64,000 bases of DNA from an uncultured Lachnospiraceae bacterium. Its GTDB lineage: Bacteria > Bacillota_A > Clostridia > Lachnospirales > Lachnospiraceae. The stretch is from NCBI GenBank assembly GCA_902801585.1, contig CADCIU010000016.1:1-64000 (forward strand). Reading direction: 5' to 3'. Position 1 is the stretch's first letter; every line of letters starts with the position of its first letter. Of the stretch, positions 25,001 to 32,961 are shown piece after piece. Below the pieces are notes generated by a model. That model did no database searches, had not been told where the DNA came from, and saw nothing but the letters and a program-made list of their open reading frames with translations. The position numbers were made by a program, and so were the translations under genes.

Positions 25001-26977
25001 TTTTCCGGTGAGATCACAGTGCCTTCCGGAGGATTGTGGGAGAGCAACGACCTGGAAGTGATCGTCACGGCGCAGGACAATGCCGGGAACCGCTCTGATC
25101 CCGGGCGCGGAGGGACTTTTGATTTCGGGATCGACAGTCAAAGTCCCGAAGTGACTGTTGCTTACGATAACAATGAGGTCAGGAACGGGAAGTATTTTGC
25201 AGGAAAGCGAAAGGCAGTCATTTTGGTCAGAGAGAGGAACTTTTCGGAAACCGCCCTGCAGATCACAGCGCCCGGCGCGGTCCTCACACCGTGGAAGCGG
25301 CGCACGGACGGGGACGGCAGGGAAAGCGCAGACGAATGGATCATGGAAGCGGTCTTTGAAGAGGACGGCGCCTACACGCTCAGTGTGGGAGGCGCGGACG
25401 CGGCGGGCAATCCCGCGCTGGTCCTGTATACGGGGGAGGCGCCGCGGGATTTCGTTGTTGACCGGACCCCTCCCGTGATCGAAGTCATCTGGGACAATAA
25501 TGACGTCAGAAACGGCAAATACTATAACAAAGCGCGGAACGCGTCAGTGCGCATCACCGATCTGTCTTTTGACGAGAGAGGGGTCAAAATAGTGCCCTTT
25601 GCAGGAGAATTCACAGCGTCCAACGGGGAATCTTTCGCGGCGTCAGGCGAAGAACCTGTGCGCGGCAGCGCCGGAACCGGAGCCCGGACCTATGAGACGC
25701 AGGTGCGGTTTGACCGGGAAGGTGAGTGGAGACTTGCCTGCACATGCGTGGATCTGGCCGGGAATGCAGCCGTACCGGTTTCAGAGGCGCCGTTTGTCAT
25801 AGATCAGACACCTCCAAGGCTTCACTGGGACGAAACGGCGGTATCGGAAATGGGCGTTTACGGAGACGAGGTCCGCCCCCGGATGGTATGGGAGGAGGAG
25901 AATCCTTCCGATGCTGCCTTATATGCGCTGTGGAAGAATCTCACGGCTGGCGGCGGTACGATCGCATGCAGGAATGCGGAAGCCGGAGAGGAGGAATTGA
26001 AGCTTGGCGACGCGCCTCGCGATGAGACCTGCGACGGATTCTGCGAACTTGTCGGAACTATGAGCGACCTCGCCGGAAACCGGCGCTGCATCAGAAGAAA
26101 TCTGATCGTGAACCGGTACGGATCCGTCTATGATCTCTCGGAGGACGAGAATACGTCGGATATGATCAGCCGCGCCTACACGACGGTATCAGACAAGCCC
26201 TTTGTTGTCGCAGAGTACAGCGCGCTGGCGCTTACCGGAAGAGAACTGACCCTGTTTCGCAACGGCACGCCCACGGTACTGAAGGAAGGGGAGGACTTTT
26301 TTGTCACCGAGGAAAAAAGAAGAACGGGGATCAAATACGTGTACAGAATCGAGCCGTCGTGCTTTCGAGGGGAAGGCCGTTACAGCCTGCTCCTGCAGTC
26401 GGAAGACGAAGCGGGCGGACAAAACGCCAGTCCCGGCAGGTTCCGAAGAGGAGAGAAAGGGAGTGCGCCCTATTCTCCGGAGTGGGCGGTGGACCGGACG
26501 GCACCTGAGATCCGCCTTGCCGGCGTAGATGCGGGACAGAGGCGGTTCATGACGGATGCGCTTAAGGTCGAGTTGATCCCGGCCGACAACATGGAACTGG
26601 CAGACTTGCGAATTTGGATCACGGATGACCGGGGAGGCATCATTCATGAGGAGTATATCGACAAGAAAGCGCTCAGAGAGATCCTCGAAGACGGGGAGGG
26701 CGCTGTCAAAGTCAGGATCGATGCGGCCGGAGACTGGCAGACGCTTCATGCACAGGCGCAGGACGAGGCAGGTCACCGCAACATAGGGATGATGGCCGCC
26801 GCCGGCAGCGGCAGGGCGGAAGGCACCGTATACCTTAAGGACGGATACCGGGTGCTGGTGAGCTCGAATCTGATGGTCCATATATACAGGAGCGGGATCC
26901 TGCCGGCAGTCGCATTTCTGGCTCTGGCCGGGGTGATTCGATATATATACGGTGTTTACAAACACACTTTAACGTGA
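22025..26977 (+). CDS. 1650-residue membrane protein with bacterial Ig-like repeats
   Basis: ATG 22025 follows GGAGTAGGAG. Two N-terminal membrane helices (about 10-36 and 54-73) are followed by a low-complexity Gly/Ser/Thr/Glu tract (75-125) of repeated GSTRQSAAAEE-like units. A long extracytoplasmic series of Ig-like repeats follows, each ending in D-x-AGN patterns (GTDKAGNP, GADAAGNP, CVDLAGNA) and starting with DRTPPVIE or DTEAPAG. The last 30 residues include a membrane helix (SGILPAVAFLALAGVIRYIY) and a short cytoplasmic tail, not an LPXTG signal. It therefore looks anchored at both ends, like a loop or bridge over the cell wall. Its kinase neighbour may regulate it. Function unknown. 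Confidence 0.85.
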   Translation: MGFGLYWKQICGIMAALFMITALAGAAAAVILLVRARLYERLAGEAGAKYRKTGILALIAVCVWIMVIGQSAAAAEAGSTRQGASEEETGSTRQSAAAEEGSTKQSAAEEETGSTQLSAAAEEGSTREQAASEEPADPENPEDSQNPAEPDHTEKQEKPADEQAPSVRIEMDRDANRGSDGTLYCREDNAGICVILEETGSADTGIKDCRIVVTDSEGREITRQWSTAEAEENRRCVQEEIRAEETARLSDGEILVRAEAVDGAGNTAEAVQRFVLDTCPPVLTEMMTYRVNAGADGDSDDALYKAEGGILYEERDLYYRDDALTTRIAITDESLVSWMISYLMFGDLSESSDAGCKEKQVTGEGAEGSITISEEGVYGGFRIYGEDAAGNKMCAAQDCRCTEDTEDYYEKDREIRLTRRKILDRTPPEAEICFSCRADGYVYEEKDAQTVYFSSDVDASLSVFDTCAGMKMPMEDSGCRLVQWSGQGGGRDHGSDGASGSDGTSGSDGDAGSVSDAGAERTEVYAGQTLRLCSDKEVWYGAYGTDRAGNGLVVREAFNADVHMEGGSEEGDAPFTPSVIRREQAGPDLCLPGTGIVRDTVCPVLTAAISRPAGNPAGIDREQEIVYYSADPDLYGEDGQTGGEAAICLLFEVRDENAGEDRLELRTAYAKVPEGSSCEDVKLSWEDAEREQVQAVRDGKDRQCLRFDLIRRPGTPELGDGVYRFGITGTDKAGNPLRMRSAGSGPEEGSGAENALFGLICEDSESGSYMTGHKVVDTEAPAGEIRIQNRLEETYCRLAAHGSRWAVDSGSFMPYRREKEAAVCFQAQDISPVSVSCRLLSTFGSRNDRAPDGSTFRNGGRERVEIRGGQIFRAEHVVFRDRAGNTAAVLARTANFYLDTGLPRADIDAPRVRVTAITGSTSQNSPGKPLYAGAVTLKVTAQDPDRKYGGSGLNRVSYDLWAGGRLLRADEVLFGADAPPQDPESEKEPVYAFSGEITVPSGGLWESNDLEVIVTAQDNAGNRSDPGRGGTFDFGIDSQSPEVTVAYDNNEVRNGKYFAGKRKAVILVRERNFSETALQITAPGAVLTPWKRRTDGDGRESADEWIMEAVFEEDGAYTLSVGGADAAGNPALVLYTGEAPRDFVVDRTPPVIEVIWDNNDVRNGKYYNKARNASVRITDLSFDERGVKIVPFAGEFTASNGESFAASGEEPVRGSAGTGARTYETQVRFDREGEWRLACTCVDLAGNAAVPVSEAPFVIDQTPPRLHWDETAVSEMGVYGDEVRPRMVWEEENPSDAALYALWKNLTAGGGTIACRNAEAGEEELKLGDAPRDETCDGFCELVGTMSDLAGNRRCIRRNLIVNRYGSVYDLSEDENTSDMISRAYTTVSDKPFVVAEYSALALTGRELTLFRNGTPTVLKEGEDFFVTEEKRRTGIKYVYRIEPSCFRGEGRYSLLLQSEDEAGGQNASPGRFRRGEKGSAPYSPEWAVDRTAPEIRLAGVDAGQRRFMTDALKVELIPADNMELADLRIWITDDRGGIIHEEYIDKKALREILEDGEGAVKVRIDAAGDWQTLHAQAQDEAGHRNIGMMAAAGSGRAEGTVYLKDGYRVLVSSNLMVHIYRSGILPAVAFLALAGVIRYIYGVYKHTLT
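22245..22430 (+). repeat. Coding tandem repeats in the Ig-like protein gene
   Basis: Units that translate to (E)GSTRQSAAAEE or GSTKQSAAEEET recur about five times, alternating two unit types of 33 and 36 bp. The high similarity suggests recent expansion, with length variation likely between strains. Confidence 0.85.
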
Positions 26978-27033
26978 TAATATACTACAGTGCAAAGAAC
27001 ACCATTGTGATTTTGATACGGGAGGAAACTAAA

Positions 27034-27990
27034 ATGATGAAAAAGTTAGCAGCCATGCTTCTCACAGGCGTGATGGCAGTTTCACTTGCAGCTTGCGGCG
27101 GTTCAGGCTCCGCATCGACTGCTCCGGCTCAGGAGAAGGCGGAGGAGACTGCAGAGGCAGCAGCAGAAGGAGAGGCAGAGGCAGCAGTTGAGGGAGAAGC
27201 AGAGACAGTAACAGAGGAAGCGGAAGCTGAGACTGTGGCTGTGGAGGAGAAGGAAGCAGAAGCACAGACCGAAGGCGGCACGACCTTTACCGTCGGCTTT
27301 GATGCTGAGTATCCGCCTTACGGATACCTCGATATGGCGACCAACGATTACACCGGATTCGACCTTGAGCTGGCAGAAGAGCTCTGCAACCGCCGCGGAT
27401 GGACACTGGTCAAGAAGCCCATCAACTGGGACAACAAGGACGCAGAGATCGACAGCGGCTCCATCGACTGCATCTGGAACGGTATGACATATACCGGCCG
27501 AGAGGCGGACTACACCTGGAGTGATCCCTATGTCAACAACTACATCGTCATCGCAGTGATGGCAGATTCCGATATCAATACAGCAGAGGACCTCGCCGGC
27601 AAGATCGTGATCACTCAGTCCGGTTCTTCCGCTCTGACGGCACTCGAGAGTGCGGAGCTCGTACAGCTGCGCAGCACATTTGCTTCTCTTGAGCAGAATC
27701 CCAGCTACAATACCTGCTTCACGGATATGGAAGCCGGAGCTGTGGATGCGATCGCGGTCGATATCGGCGTAGCGCGCTATCAGATGAGAAATAACCCTGA
27801 CAAGTTCCGCATTCTGGAAGAGCCCATTGCGACAGAGCAGTACGCGATCGCGTTCAAGCTGGGCAACGAAGAGCTCAGGAATCAGGTGCAGGAGACCTAT
27901 GACGAAATGCTGGCGGACGGCACAGTCATGAAGATCGCGCAGAATTATGCTGACGACAGTCTGCCGGAAATGCTGATCACAGAGAAGTGA
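27034..27990 (+). CDS. Polar amino-acid ABC transporter, substrate-binding lipoprotein
   Basis: Encodes 318 residues from ATG 27034 with GGAGG eight bases upstream. The signal peptide ends in the lipobox LAAC, so the mature protein is lipid-anchored outside the membrane. A tract of about 60 residues made mostly of Ala and Glu links the anchor to the binding domain. The domain starts FTVGFDAEYPPYGYLD and has the SBP_bac_3 signature DLELAEELCNRRGW. It captures a polar amino acid for import by the following permease and ATPase. The domain is intact (NGMTYTGREADYTWSDPYV). The exact ligand is not evident. A hairpin downstream separates it from the permease gene. Confidence 0.93.
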   Translation: MMKKLAAMLLTGVMAVSLAACGGSGSASTAPAQEKAEETAEAAAEGEAEAAVEGEAETVTEEAEAETVAVEEKEAEAQTEGGTTFTVGFDAEYPPYGYLDMATNDYTGFDLELAEELCNRRGWTLVKKPINWDNKDAEIDSGSIDCIWNGMTYTGREADYTWSDPYVNNYIVIAVMADSDINTAEDLAGKIVITQSGSSALTALESAELVQLRSTFASLEQNPSYNTCFTDMEAGAVDAIAVDIGVARYQMRNNPDKFRILEEPIATEQYAIAFKLGNEELRNQVQETYDEMLADGTVMKIAQNYADDSLPEMLITEK

Positions 27991-28051
27991 TCGCTTTCAC
28001 GCATGATCATGTCAGTTTAAGCGCCAAATAAGCGTCAAGTACGGATCAGAT

Positions 28052-28090
28052 GATCGCCTGCGCTCCGGGTGGGAGCACAGGCGGTCTTTG
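28052..28090 (+). terminator. Intercistronic hairpin (partial terminator) between binding protein and permease
   Basis: GATCGCCTGCGCTCC pairs with GGGAGCACAGGCGGTC around a four-base loop and is followed by TTTGTTAT. Such attenuators usually let the binding protein be made in excess over the membrane components. Confidence 0.7.
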
Positions 28091-28130
28091 TTATCAAAAT
28101 AGTGATTCAGCTGCAAGGAGCCAGAGATCT

Positions 28131-28781
28131 ATGGAACTATTCAGTGTCATGAAACAGATCGCATCCGGATTCGGATCGACACTCATTATTTTCTTTTTCA
28201 CTCTTTTATTCTCCATGCCTCTGGGTATTCTGGTGGCTCTGGGGAGAATGAGCAAATTCAAACCGCTGTCGCTGCTGATCCAGGCCATTATCTCTATTCT
28301 GCGAGGGACGCCGCTCATGCTGCAGCTGATCGTGGTATTCTATGGACCTTACTATCTGTTTGGCATCAAGCTCTCTTCAAACTGGAGACTGATCGCCACA
28401 TTGATCGGATTTTCCATCAACTACGCGGCTTATTTTGCGGAGATATTCAGGGCAGGGATCCAGAGCATACCTGTGGGACAGACGGAGGCAGCCACTGTTT
28501 TGGGATACACCAAAACACAGACCTTCCTTAAGATCATTTTCCCTCAGATGGTCAAGCGGACGATCCCGCCGGTGACAAATGAAGTCATCACGCTGGTCAA
28601 GGATACATCCCTCGCGTTCGTTCTCGCGTATCAGGAAATGTTCACCTATGCCAAGCAGGTGTCATCGGCCATGTCAAGCCTGATGCCGCTGTTCGTGGCG
28701 GGTGTATTCTACTATCTCTTCAACCTTGTGGTGACGATCGCGATGAACCGCATTGAGCACGCACTGAGCTATTACAACTGA
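28131..28781 (+). CDS. Amino-acid ABC transporter permease (HisM/GlnP type)
   Basis: Encodes 216 residues from ATG 28131, with AAGGAG ten bases upstream. Hydrophobic helices and the EAA loop AATVLGYTKTQTFLKIIFPQ (residues about 120-140) mark a His/Glu/Gln-type permease; the RGTPLMLQLIVVFY segment is characteristic. It forms the membrane channel and docks the ATPase through the EAA loop. It is co-transcribed with the ATPase gene 15 bases later. Only one permease gene is present, so the channel is probably a homodimer. Confidence 0.95.
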   Translation: MELFSVMKQIASGFGSTLIIFFFTLLFSMPLGILVALGRMSKFKPLSLLIQAIISILRGTPLMLQLIVVFYGPYYLFGIKLSSNWRLIATLIGFSINYAAYFAEIFRAGIQSIPVGQTEAATVLGYTKTQTFLKIIFPQMVKRTIPPVTNEVITLVKDTSLAFVLAYQEMFTYAKQVSSAMSSLMPLFVAGVFYYLFNLVVTIAMNRIEHALSYYN

Positions 28782-28796
28782 TGGAGGGAGGAAGAA

Positions 28797-29564
28797 ATGA
28801 GCCTGTTTGAGATCAGAAACGTGAGCAAGTCATTCGGTGATCTGAAAGTTCTCAATGACATCTCCGTCTCCGTGGAGGAGGGAGAAGTCGTCGCGATCAT
28901 CGGCCCGTCCGGGAGCGGAAAATCAACGCTTCTTCGCTGCGCGACCCTGCTTGAGAGAATGGACAGCGGCGAGCTCTTCTATAATGGGGAAGCAGCTGCC
29001 TTGAATAATGATATGGGAAGATCAACCTACGCATCACCGGCAACACTGAGACGGATCAAAAGTTACTACGGTCTTGTGTTCCAGCAGTTCAATCTGTTCC
29101 CCCATTACAGCGTGATGAAGAATCTCTGTGATGCACCGATCCATGTGCAGAAGAGAAACCGGCAGGAGGTGGAGAACGAAGCCATGGAGCTCCTTTACAA
29201 GATGGGGCTTGAGGGCAAGGAGAAGTATTATCCGCAGCAGCTTTCCGGAGGACAGCAGCAGCGAGTCGCGATCGCCAGAGCCCTCTGCATGAACCCGGAC
29301 ATACTGTTCTTTGACGAGCCGACCTCGGCTCTGGATCCGGAGCTGACCGGCGAGATCCTCAAGGTCATCCGCCAGCTGGCACAGGAGCACATGACGATGG
29401 TGATCGTCACCCACGAGATGGCGTTCGCCAGAGATGTGGCGGACCGCGTGATCTTCATGGACGGAGGCTATATTGTGGAAGAGGGAAGACCCGAGGACGT
29501 GATCACCAATCCCAAGGAAGAGCGCACGAAGAGATTCCTCGCCAGATTTGCGGAGAACGGGTAA
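28797..29564 (+). CDS. Amino-acid ABC transporter ATP-binding protein (GlnQ type)
   Basis: A 255-residue ABC ATPase: Walker [11 protein letters not shown] loop [12 protein letters not shown], signature [15 protein letters not shown], Walker [13 protein letters not shown] and H-loop VTHEMAFA. It energises import through the upstream permease. [13 protein letters not shown] and the final [13 protein letters not shown] match the polar amino-acid subfamily. ATG 28797 has GGAGGGAGG upstream. An insertion of about 15 residues after the first beta strands ([17 protein letters not shown]) is somewhat long for the family. Confidence 0.97.
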   Translation: MSLFEIRNVSKSFGDLKVLNDISVSVEEGEVVAIIGPSGSGKSTLLRCATLLERMDSGELFYNGEAAALNNDMGRSTYASPATLRRIKSYYGLVFQQFNLFPHYSVMKNLCDAPIHVQKRNRQEVENEAMELLYKMGLEGKEKYYPQQLSGGQQQRVAIARALCMNPDILFFDEPTSALDPELTGEILKVIRQLAQEHMTMVIVTHEMAFARDVADRVIFMDGGYIVEEGRPEDVITNPKEERTKRFLARFAENG

Positions 29565-29568
29565 TTCG

Positions 29569-29590
29569 ACAGGCAGCGAAAGCTGCCTGT
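29569..29590 (+). terminator. Small hairpin between ATPase and racemase genes
   Basis: Nine-base arms ACAGGCAGC and GCTGCCTGT enclose a GAAA tetraloop, without a T run behind. It may stabilise the upstream mRNA 3' end or lower readthrough rather than fully terminate. Confidence 0.5.
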
Positions 29591-29616
29591 TCATATGAGT
29601 GGAGGAAAAGACAGCA

Positions 29617-30390
29617 ATGAAATGGACAGTAGTGATGGCAGACCCGGCAGGCAACAGGACCGCGATCGTCAGAAGCGGTGTTCCGAAAGGAGAGCGGGCC
29701 AAAGTGGCATCGGCGATCCTGGCGGACCCCGTCCTGAAGGCGGAACAGGTGGGATTTGAGACCCGTCCCCTTTACGGAGGGAGCCTTGGGCGCCTTGAAA
29801 TGGCAGGAGGTGAGTTCTGCGGGAACGCGGCGCGTTCATTCGGATACCTTCTGTGCAGCGAGAAGGGGATCGACCACTGCAAAATAGAGATGTCCGGCAC
29901 GAGGGAACAGCTCGAGGTGATCTGCGACCCGGACCGTGAGACAAGCGCTGCGCAGATGCCCATGCCGGAGAAACTGGAAATGGCCGGCGAAGATCCGAAG
30001 GCGCTGTATCCTCTGGTCGTCATGCGCGGCATCACCCACATGCTCTGCATAGACAGAGAGTTTGACGAGGCATTCGCCCGCAGGATGATCGAAAAGTTCG
30101 GGGGATCCTATAGTGCGTTCGGCGTCCTGTTCATAAACGACAGCAAGCTGACGCCGGTCGTCTACGTAGCCCGGACAGATACGGTCTGTAATGAGTCCTC
30201 TTGCGGAAGCGGTTCCCTTGCGGCGGCCTGGTATCTGGCCAGAGATAAGGAAGACGGCTTCCACAGCTTTGCGTTCGAACAGCCCGGAGGCGTGATCACG
30301 GTCAATATTGCCAAGAGAAAGGGAAAATATGCCGGTACGATCGGCGGAAAGCTGACGCTCGAGGCGCCGGTCGAAATGCAAGCAGAATGA
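29617..30390 (+). CDS. DapF-fold amino-acid racemase/epimerase
   Basis: Encodes 257 residues from ATG 29617 with GGAGG upstream. Two Cys motifs, GGEFCGNAARS (Cys68) and NESSCGSGSLAAA (Cys196), are those of the PLP-independent DapF-like fold, in which paired cysteines act as acid and base. The second motif differs from true diaminopimelate epimerase (usually ACGTGA) and is closer to the CntK-type histidine racemases. Position after an amino-acid importer suggests it converts an imported or intracellular amino acid to its other enantiomer. No metallophore synthase is nearby, so a staphylopine-like pathway is not supported. Substrate is open. Confidence 0.8.
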   Translation: MKWTVVMADPAGNRTAIVRSGVPKGERAKVASAILADPVLKAEQVGFETRPLYGGSLGRLEMAGGEFCGNAARSFGYLLCSEKGIDHCKIEMSGTREQLEVICDPDRETSAAQMPMPEKLEMAGEDPKALYPLVVMRGITHMLCIDREFDEAFARRMIEKFGGSYSAFGVLFINDSKLTPVVYVARTDTVCNESSCGSGSLAAAWYLARDKEDGFHSFAFEQPGGVITVNIAKRKGKYAGTIGGKLTLEAPVEMQAE

Positions 30391-30418
30391 TTTACGAAAC
30401 AGAGTGATTGTTAAAGGA

Positions 30419-30450
30419 AAAAGCCCTTCGCTTAGCGAAGGGCTTTCTTG
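30419..30450 (+). terminator. Rho-independent terminator of the ABC/racemase operon
   Basis: AAAGCCCTTCGC and GCGAAGGGCTTT with a three-base loop, followed by CTTG, close the operon 28 bases after the racemase stop. Confidence 0.88.
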
Positions 30451-30766
30451 AAAGGGGGAAATGTAAATCTTGTTAAACATTGAGAGTTTTTAAAGAGGGG
30501 GAAATGTTTCTCTCTGTTTACAAGTAATACTATACACGAAAGATGTTATAAAACTATTTAGAAAGAATGAAAAACTTATAAAGTTTTACGAAAAAAAACT
30601 GAAAGTAATTTTTGACTATTTTGGCGGTATTTTCGGCCGATGCATGCATTTTTTTGTGCAATTAACTCAAAAACATAGTATAATGGCTTTGTAATCACAA
30701 CTATGATTAAGGACAGTTGGTTCATATTTCACTGCTGTCCGGCGACAGCGCAGAACGGAGGTGTAT
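30451..30766 (+). promoter_or_regulatory. AT-rich intergenic region with promoter of the PRTase-like gene
   Basis: No gene is seen. AGGGGGAAATGT occurs twice near 30453 and 30497. TATAAT at 30679-30684, with TTGTGC at 30654 (spacer 19, long), is the best promoter and gives a leader of about 75 bases. Shortly before the start codon CTGTCC-GGCGACAG can form a small hairpin. Confidence 0.5.
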
Positions 30767-31408
30767 ATGCAGACTTATACGAAGATGAGGTCGAGAAAGT
30801 TCCCGGATGTGATCATGAAGATCATCCCCGGACACTTTGTGACGCCGAACTCTCACATTAATTATTATATTGATATGACGACGATGAAGACCAGGCAGAG
30901 CGAGGCGAAGGCCGCGGCGAGAGCCATGGCCAGCACGTATTCCGCCACGACGATCGTCGACACGATCGTGTGCATGGACGGCATGGAGGTGATCGGGGCA
31001 TACCTTGCGGACGAGCTGACTCAGGCCGGCGTCATGTCGATGAACGCGCACAAGACGATCTACATCTATACGCCGGAGTTTGATAACCGGGGCCAGATGA
31101 TCTTCAGAGAGAATTCGGAAATGATGATCAAGGGCAAACATGTCCTCCTTCTTCTTGCTTCTGCGACGACCGGACAGACGATCCTGCGCGCAGGCGAGAG
31201 CATCGATTATTACGGAGGCACGGTTGTCGGCATCACGGCGATCTTCTCGGCGCCCACTAAGGTTTTCGGACAGCAGATCCACTCTCTGTATAAGATCTCG
31301 GATTTACCGGATTACCGCTCGTACACAGCTTCTGAGTGCAAACTCTGCAAGGAACACATTCCGATCGATGCGATCTGCAACAGCTTCGGGTATTCGGTAC
31401 TGCACTGA
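30767..31408 (+). CDS. Phosphoribosyltransferase-like protein (orotate PRTase-related)
   Basis: Encodes 213 residues from ATG 30767, with GGAGG five bases upstream. The fold and sequence (GHFVTPNSHINYYIDMTTMK near the N-terminus, a DTIVCMDGMEVIGAYLADEL segment) look like type I phosphoribosyltransferases, especially PyrE-related ones. In the PRPP loop, active enzymes read V-V-D-D-V-x-T-T-G-G-T; here residues 125-138 read HVLLLLASATTGQT, so the acidic pair is replaced. A Cys cluster (Cys191, Cys194, Cys204) at the C-terminus might bind a metal. It may be a non-canonical enzyme or a nucleotide-sensing protein; no pyr genes are adjacent. Confidence 0.65.
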   Translation: MQTYTKMRSRKFPDVIMKIIPGHFVTPNSHINYYIDMTTMKTRQSEAKAAARAMASTYSATTIVDTIVCMDGMEVIGAYLADELTQAGVMSMNAHKTIYIYTPEFDNRGQMIFRENSEMMIKGKHVLLLLASATTGQTILRAGESIDYYGGTVVGITAIFSAPTKVFGQQIHSLYKISDLPDYRSYTASECKLCKEHIPIDAICNSFGYSVLH

Positions 31409-31426
31409 TCGCAGAGGTTATCATTC

Positions 31427-32224
31427 ATGGCAGGAAAAGGAAAGAAAGGCAGCTCGGAGAATATGCGGAGGGGAAGAGATCTCCGAACATACAGAATAGA
31501 GATGCTGACAGCGCTGGTCATCATCGGCCTGATCGTGGGTGTGGCGTTTGGCGTCAATAAGTTCTTTTTTGGTTTTGACCGGCAGGACAGCCCGTCATCG
31601 TCCGGAACAGCAGCCAATATGGGAAGTGACTCCGACGGACAGGGGAAGGATGCGGCCTTTGAGCAGTCTGCGGACTGGAGGCTGGTCCTGGTGAATGCCG
31701 ATCATCCGATCGAGGAAGTGTTTGACGGCGAGCTGACGGAACTCAGATACGGACAGAAAGTGGACAGCAGAATCTATCCTGACCTGCAGGAAATGTTTAA
31801 CGACATGAGGGAAGAAGGGCTCAGCCCGAGGGTCGCAGAGGCGTACAGGACCGAGAAAGAGCAGGAAAAGCGGTTCGAGGACAAGGTCAAGGACTATATG
31901 AGCTACGGCAAGACCCGCGAGGAGGCCACGAAACTGGCTGTGCAGTGGGAGCCGGCGCCGGGGACCAGCGAGCACGAGCTCGGCATATGCGTGGATGTCT
32001 CAAGCGAGACAGGTGACAAGGATACAGCAAACGCCGTCTGGCAGTGGATGGATACGAACTGCATGCGCTACGGGTTCATTAAAAGATATCCCGGAAACAA
32101 GTCCTCCATAACCGGCGTCAAGGGAGAACCGTGGCACTACCGATACGTCGGGACTGAGGCGGCTCAGGAGATCATGGAGAGCGGGATCACGCTGGAGGAA
32201 TATCTCGGAGCTGTGCCGAAATAG
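31427..32224 (+). CDS. Membrane-anchored VanY-type D-alanyl-D-alanine carboxypeptidase
   Basis: A 265-residue protein with a basic N-terminus and one membrane helix (about 27-48), then a linker and a VanY domain. Zinc-site motifs SEHELGICVDV and EPWHYRYVG are present, and AEAYRTEKEQEKRF holds the conserved Arg. Such enzymes cut the terminal D-Ala from peptidoglycan stem peptides outside the membrane, trimming crosslinks; vancomycin resistance is not implied without other van genes. The ATG follows GAGG. The gene lies 18 bases after the PRTase-like gene, so both probably share its promoter. Confidence 0.93.
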   Translation: MAGKGKKGSSENMRRGRDLRTYRIEMLTALVIIGLIVGVAFGVNKFFFGFDRQDSPSSSGTAANMGSDSDGQGKDAAFEQSADWRLVLVNADHPIEEVFDGELTELRYGQKVDSRIYPDLQEMFNDMREEGLSPRVAEAYRTEKEQEKRFEDKVKDYMSYGKTREEATKLAVQWEPAPGTSEHELGICVDVSSETGDKDTANAVWQWMDTNCMRYGFIKRYPGNKSSITGVKGEPWHYRYVGTEAAQEIMESGITLEEYLGAVPK

Positions 32225-32414
32225 GAGAAGACGCTTCCTCGCTTGTCAGCGGCCTATAGAATTTAGTGAAAGTTTATTAAGTGATCACAGGAAAGACACA
32301 ATAACTTATAGAATAAGAATAGTAGAAATAAAACAGAAATAAGCAGCAAACAACTGACATCGGTGTTGTCAGGATTTGTCAAAACTAAAAAAGGATATAA
32401 TCAAGGAGGGCAAT

Positions 32415-32897
32415 ATGGCAGATAACAAGATTGGTGACGGACTCAAGAAAATTCTTCTGGCAGGCGTCGGCGCAGTGGCGATCACAGCGGAGAAAGGATC
32501 TGAGATCATTGGCGAACTTGTCAAGAAGGGCGAGCTCACAGTGGAGCAGGGGAAGGAACTGAACAAAGACCTTCAGCGCAACTTCAAGGATTCCATGGAT
32601 AAGAAGGGAATCAACATCGACGAGATCAGTCAGAAGATTTCCAAGATGTCCGAGGAAGAACTTGCCAAGATCAAAGAGCAGATCGAAGCGGTTGAAAAGC
32701 TCATCAAAGAGAAGATGAAAAAGGCTGAAGAGGACGCAGAAGAGGCGCTCGATGAAGCTGCTGATGATCTGGAAGCAGCTGACGAGATCGTGGAAGAGGC
32801 AGCCGAGGCTGTCGAAGAGGCTGTAGAAGAGACAGTCGCAGAAGCCTCTGAGGAAGAAGCAGCAGAAGAAAAAAAGGATGAGGAGCAGGAAGCATAA
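32415..32897 (+). CDS. Phasin-like, acidic helical protein
   Basis: Encodes 160 residues from ATG 32415 with AAGGAGGG directly upstream; an earlier start in frame (32376) is rejected because that ribosome site would lie inside it. The first half, LAGVGAVAITAEKGSEIIGELVKKGELTVEQGKELNKDL, matches the general pattern of phasin/PHA-granule-associated-like helical proteins in Firmicutes, which often have no PHA role. Residues 90-160 are almost only Ala and Glu with heptad-like spacing (coiled coil). Role unknown; a cytosolic stress or scaffold function is plausible. Confidence 0.75.
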   Translation: MADNKIGDGLKKILLAGVGAVAITAEKGSEIIGELVKKGELTVEQGKELNKDLQRNFKDSMDKKGINIDEISQKISKMSEEELAKIKEQIEAVEKLIKEKMKKAEEDAEEALDEAADDLEAADEIVEEAAEAVEEAVEETVAEASEEEAAEEKKDEEQEA

Positions 32898-32924
32898 CCT
32901 GCAGACCTTACATAAGTAATGAAT

Positions 32925-32957
32925 CAGGGCCGCCGGCTAAGCCGGCGGCCCTGTCTT
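32925..32957. terminator. Bidirectional terminator after the phasin-like gene
   Basis: CAGGGCCGCCGGC and GCCGGCGGCCCTG form a 13-bp GC stem with a three-base loop and a T-rich tail. The facing transglutaminase-like gene ends eight bases later on the other strand. Confidence 0.88.
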
Positions 32958-32961
32958 TGTT

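Noticed and set aside
29617..30390. Lysine-pathway diaminopimelate epimerase (dapF)
   Set aside because: Second Cys motif (NESSCGSGS) deviates and no lysine genes are near; kept as a DapF-fold racemase of unknown substrate.
31427..32224. Vancomycin resistance determinant
   Set aside because: Only a VanY-type domain is present, with no vanH, vanA/B or vanX; such enzymes are common in wall remodelling.
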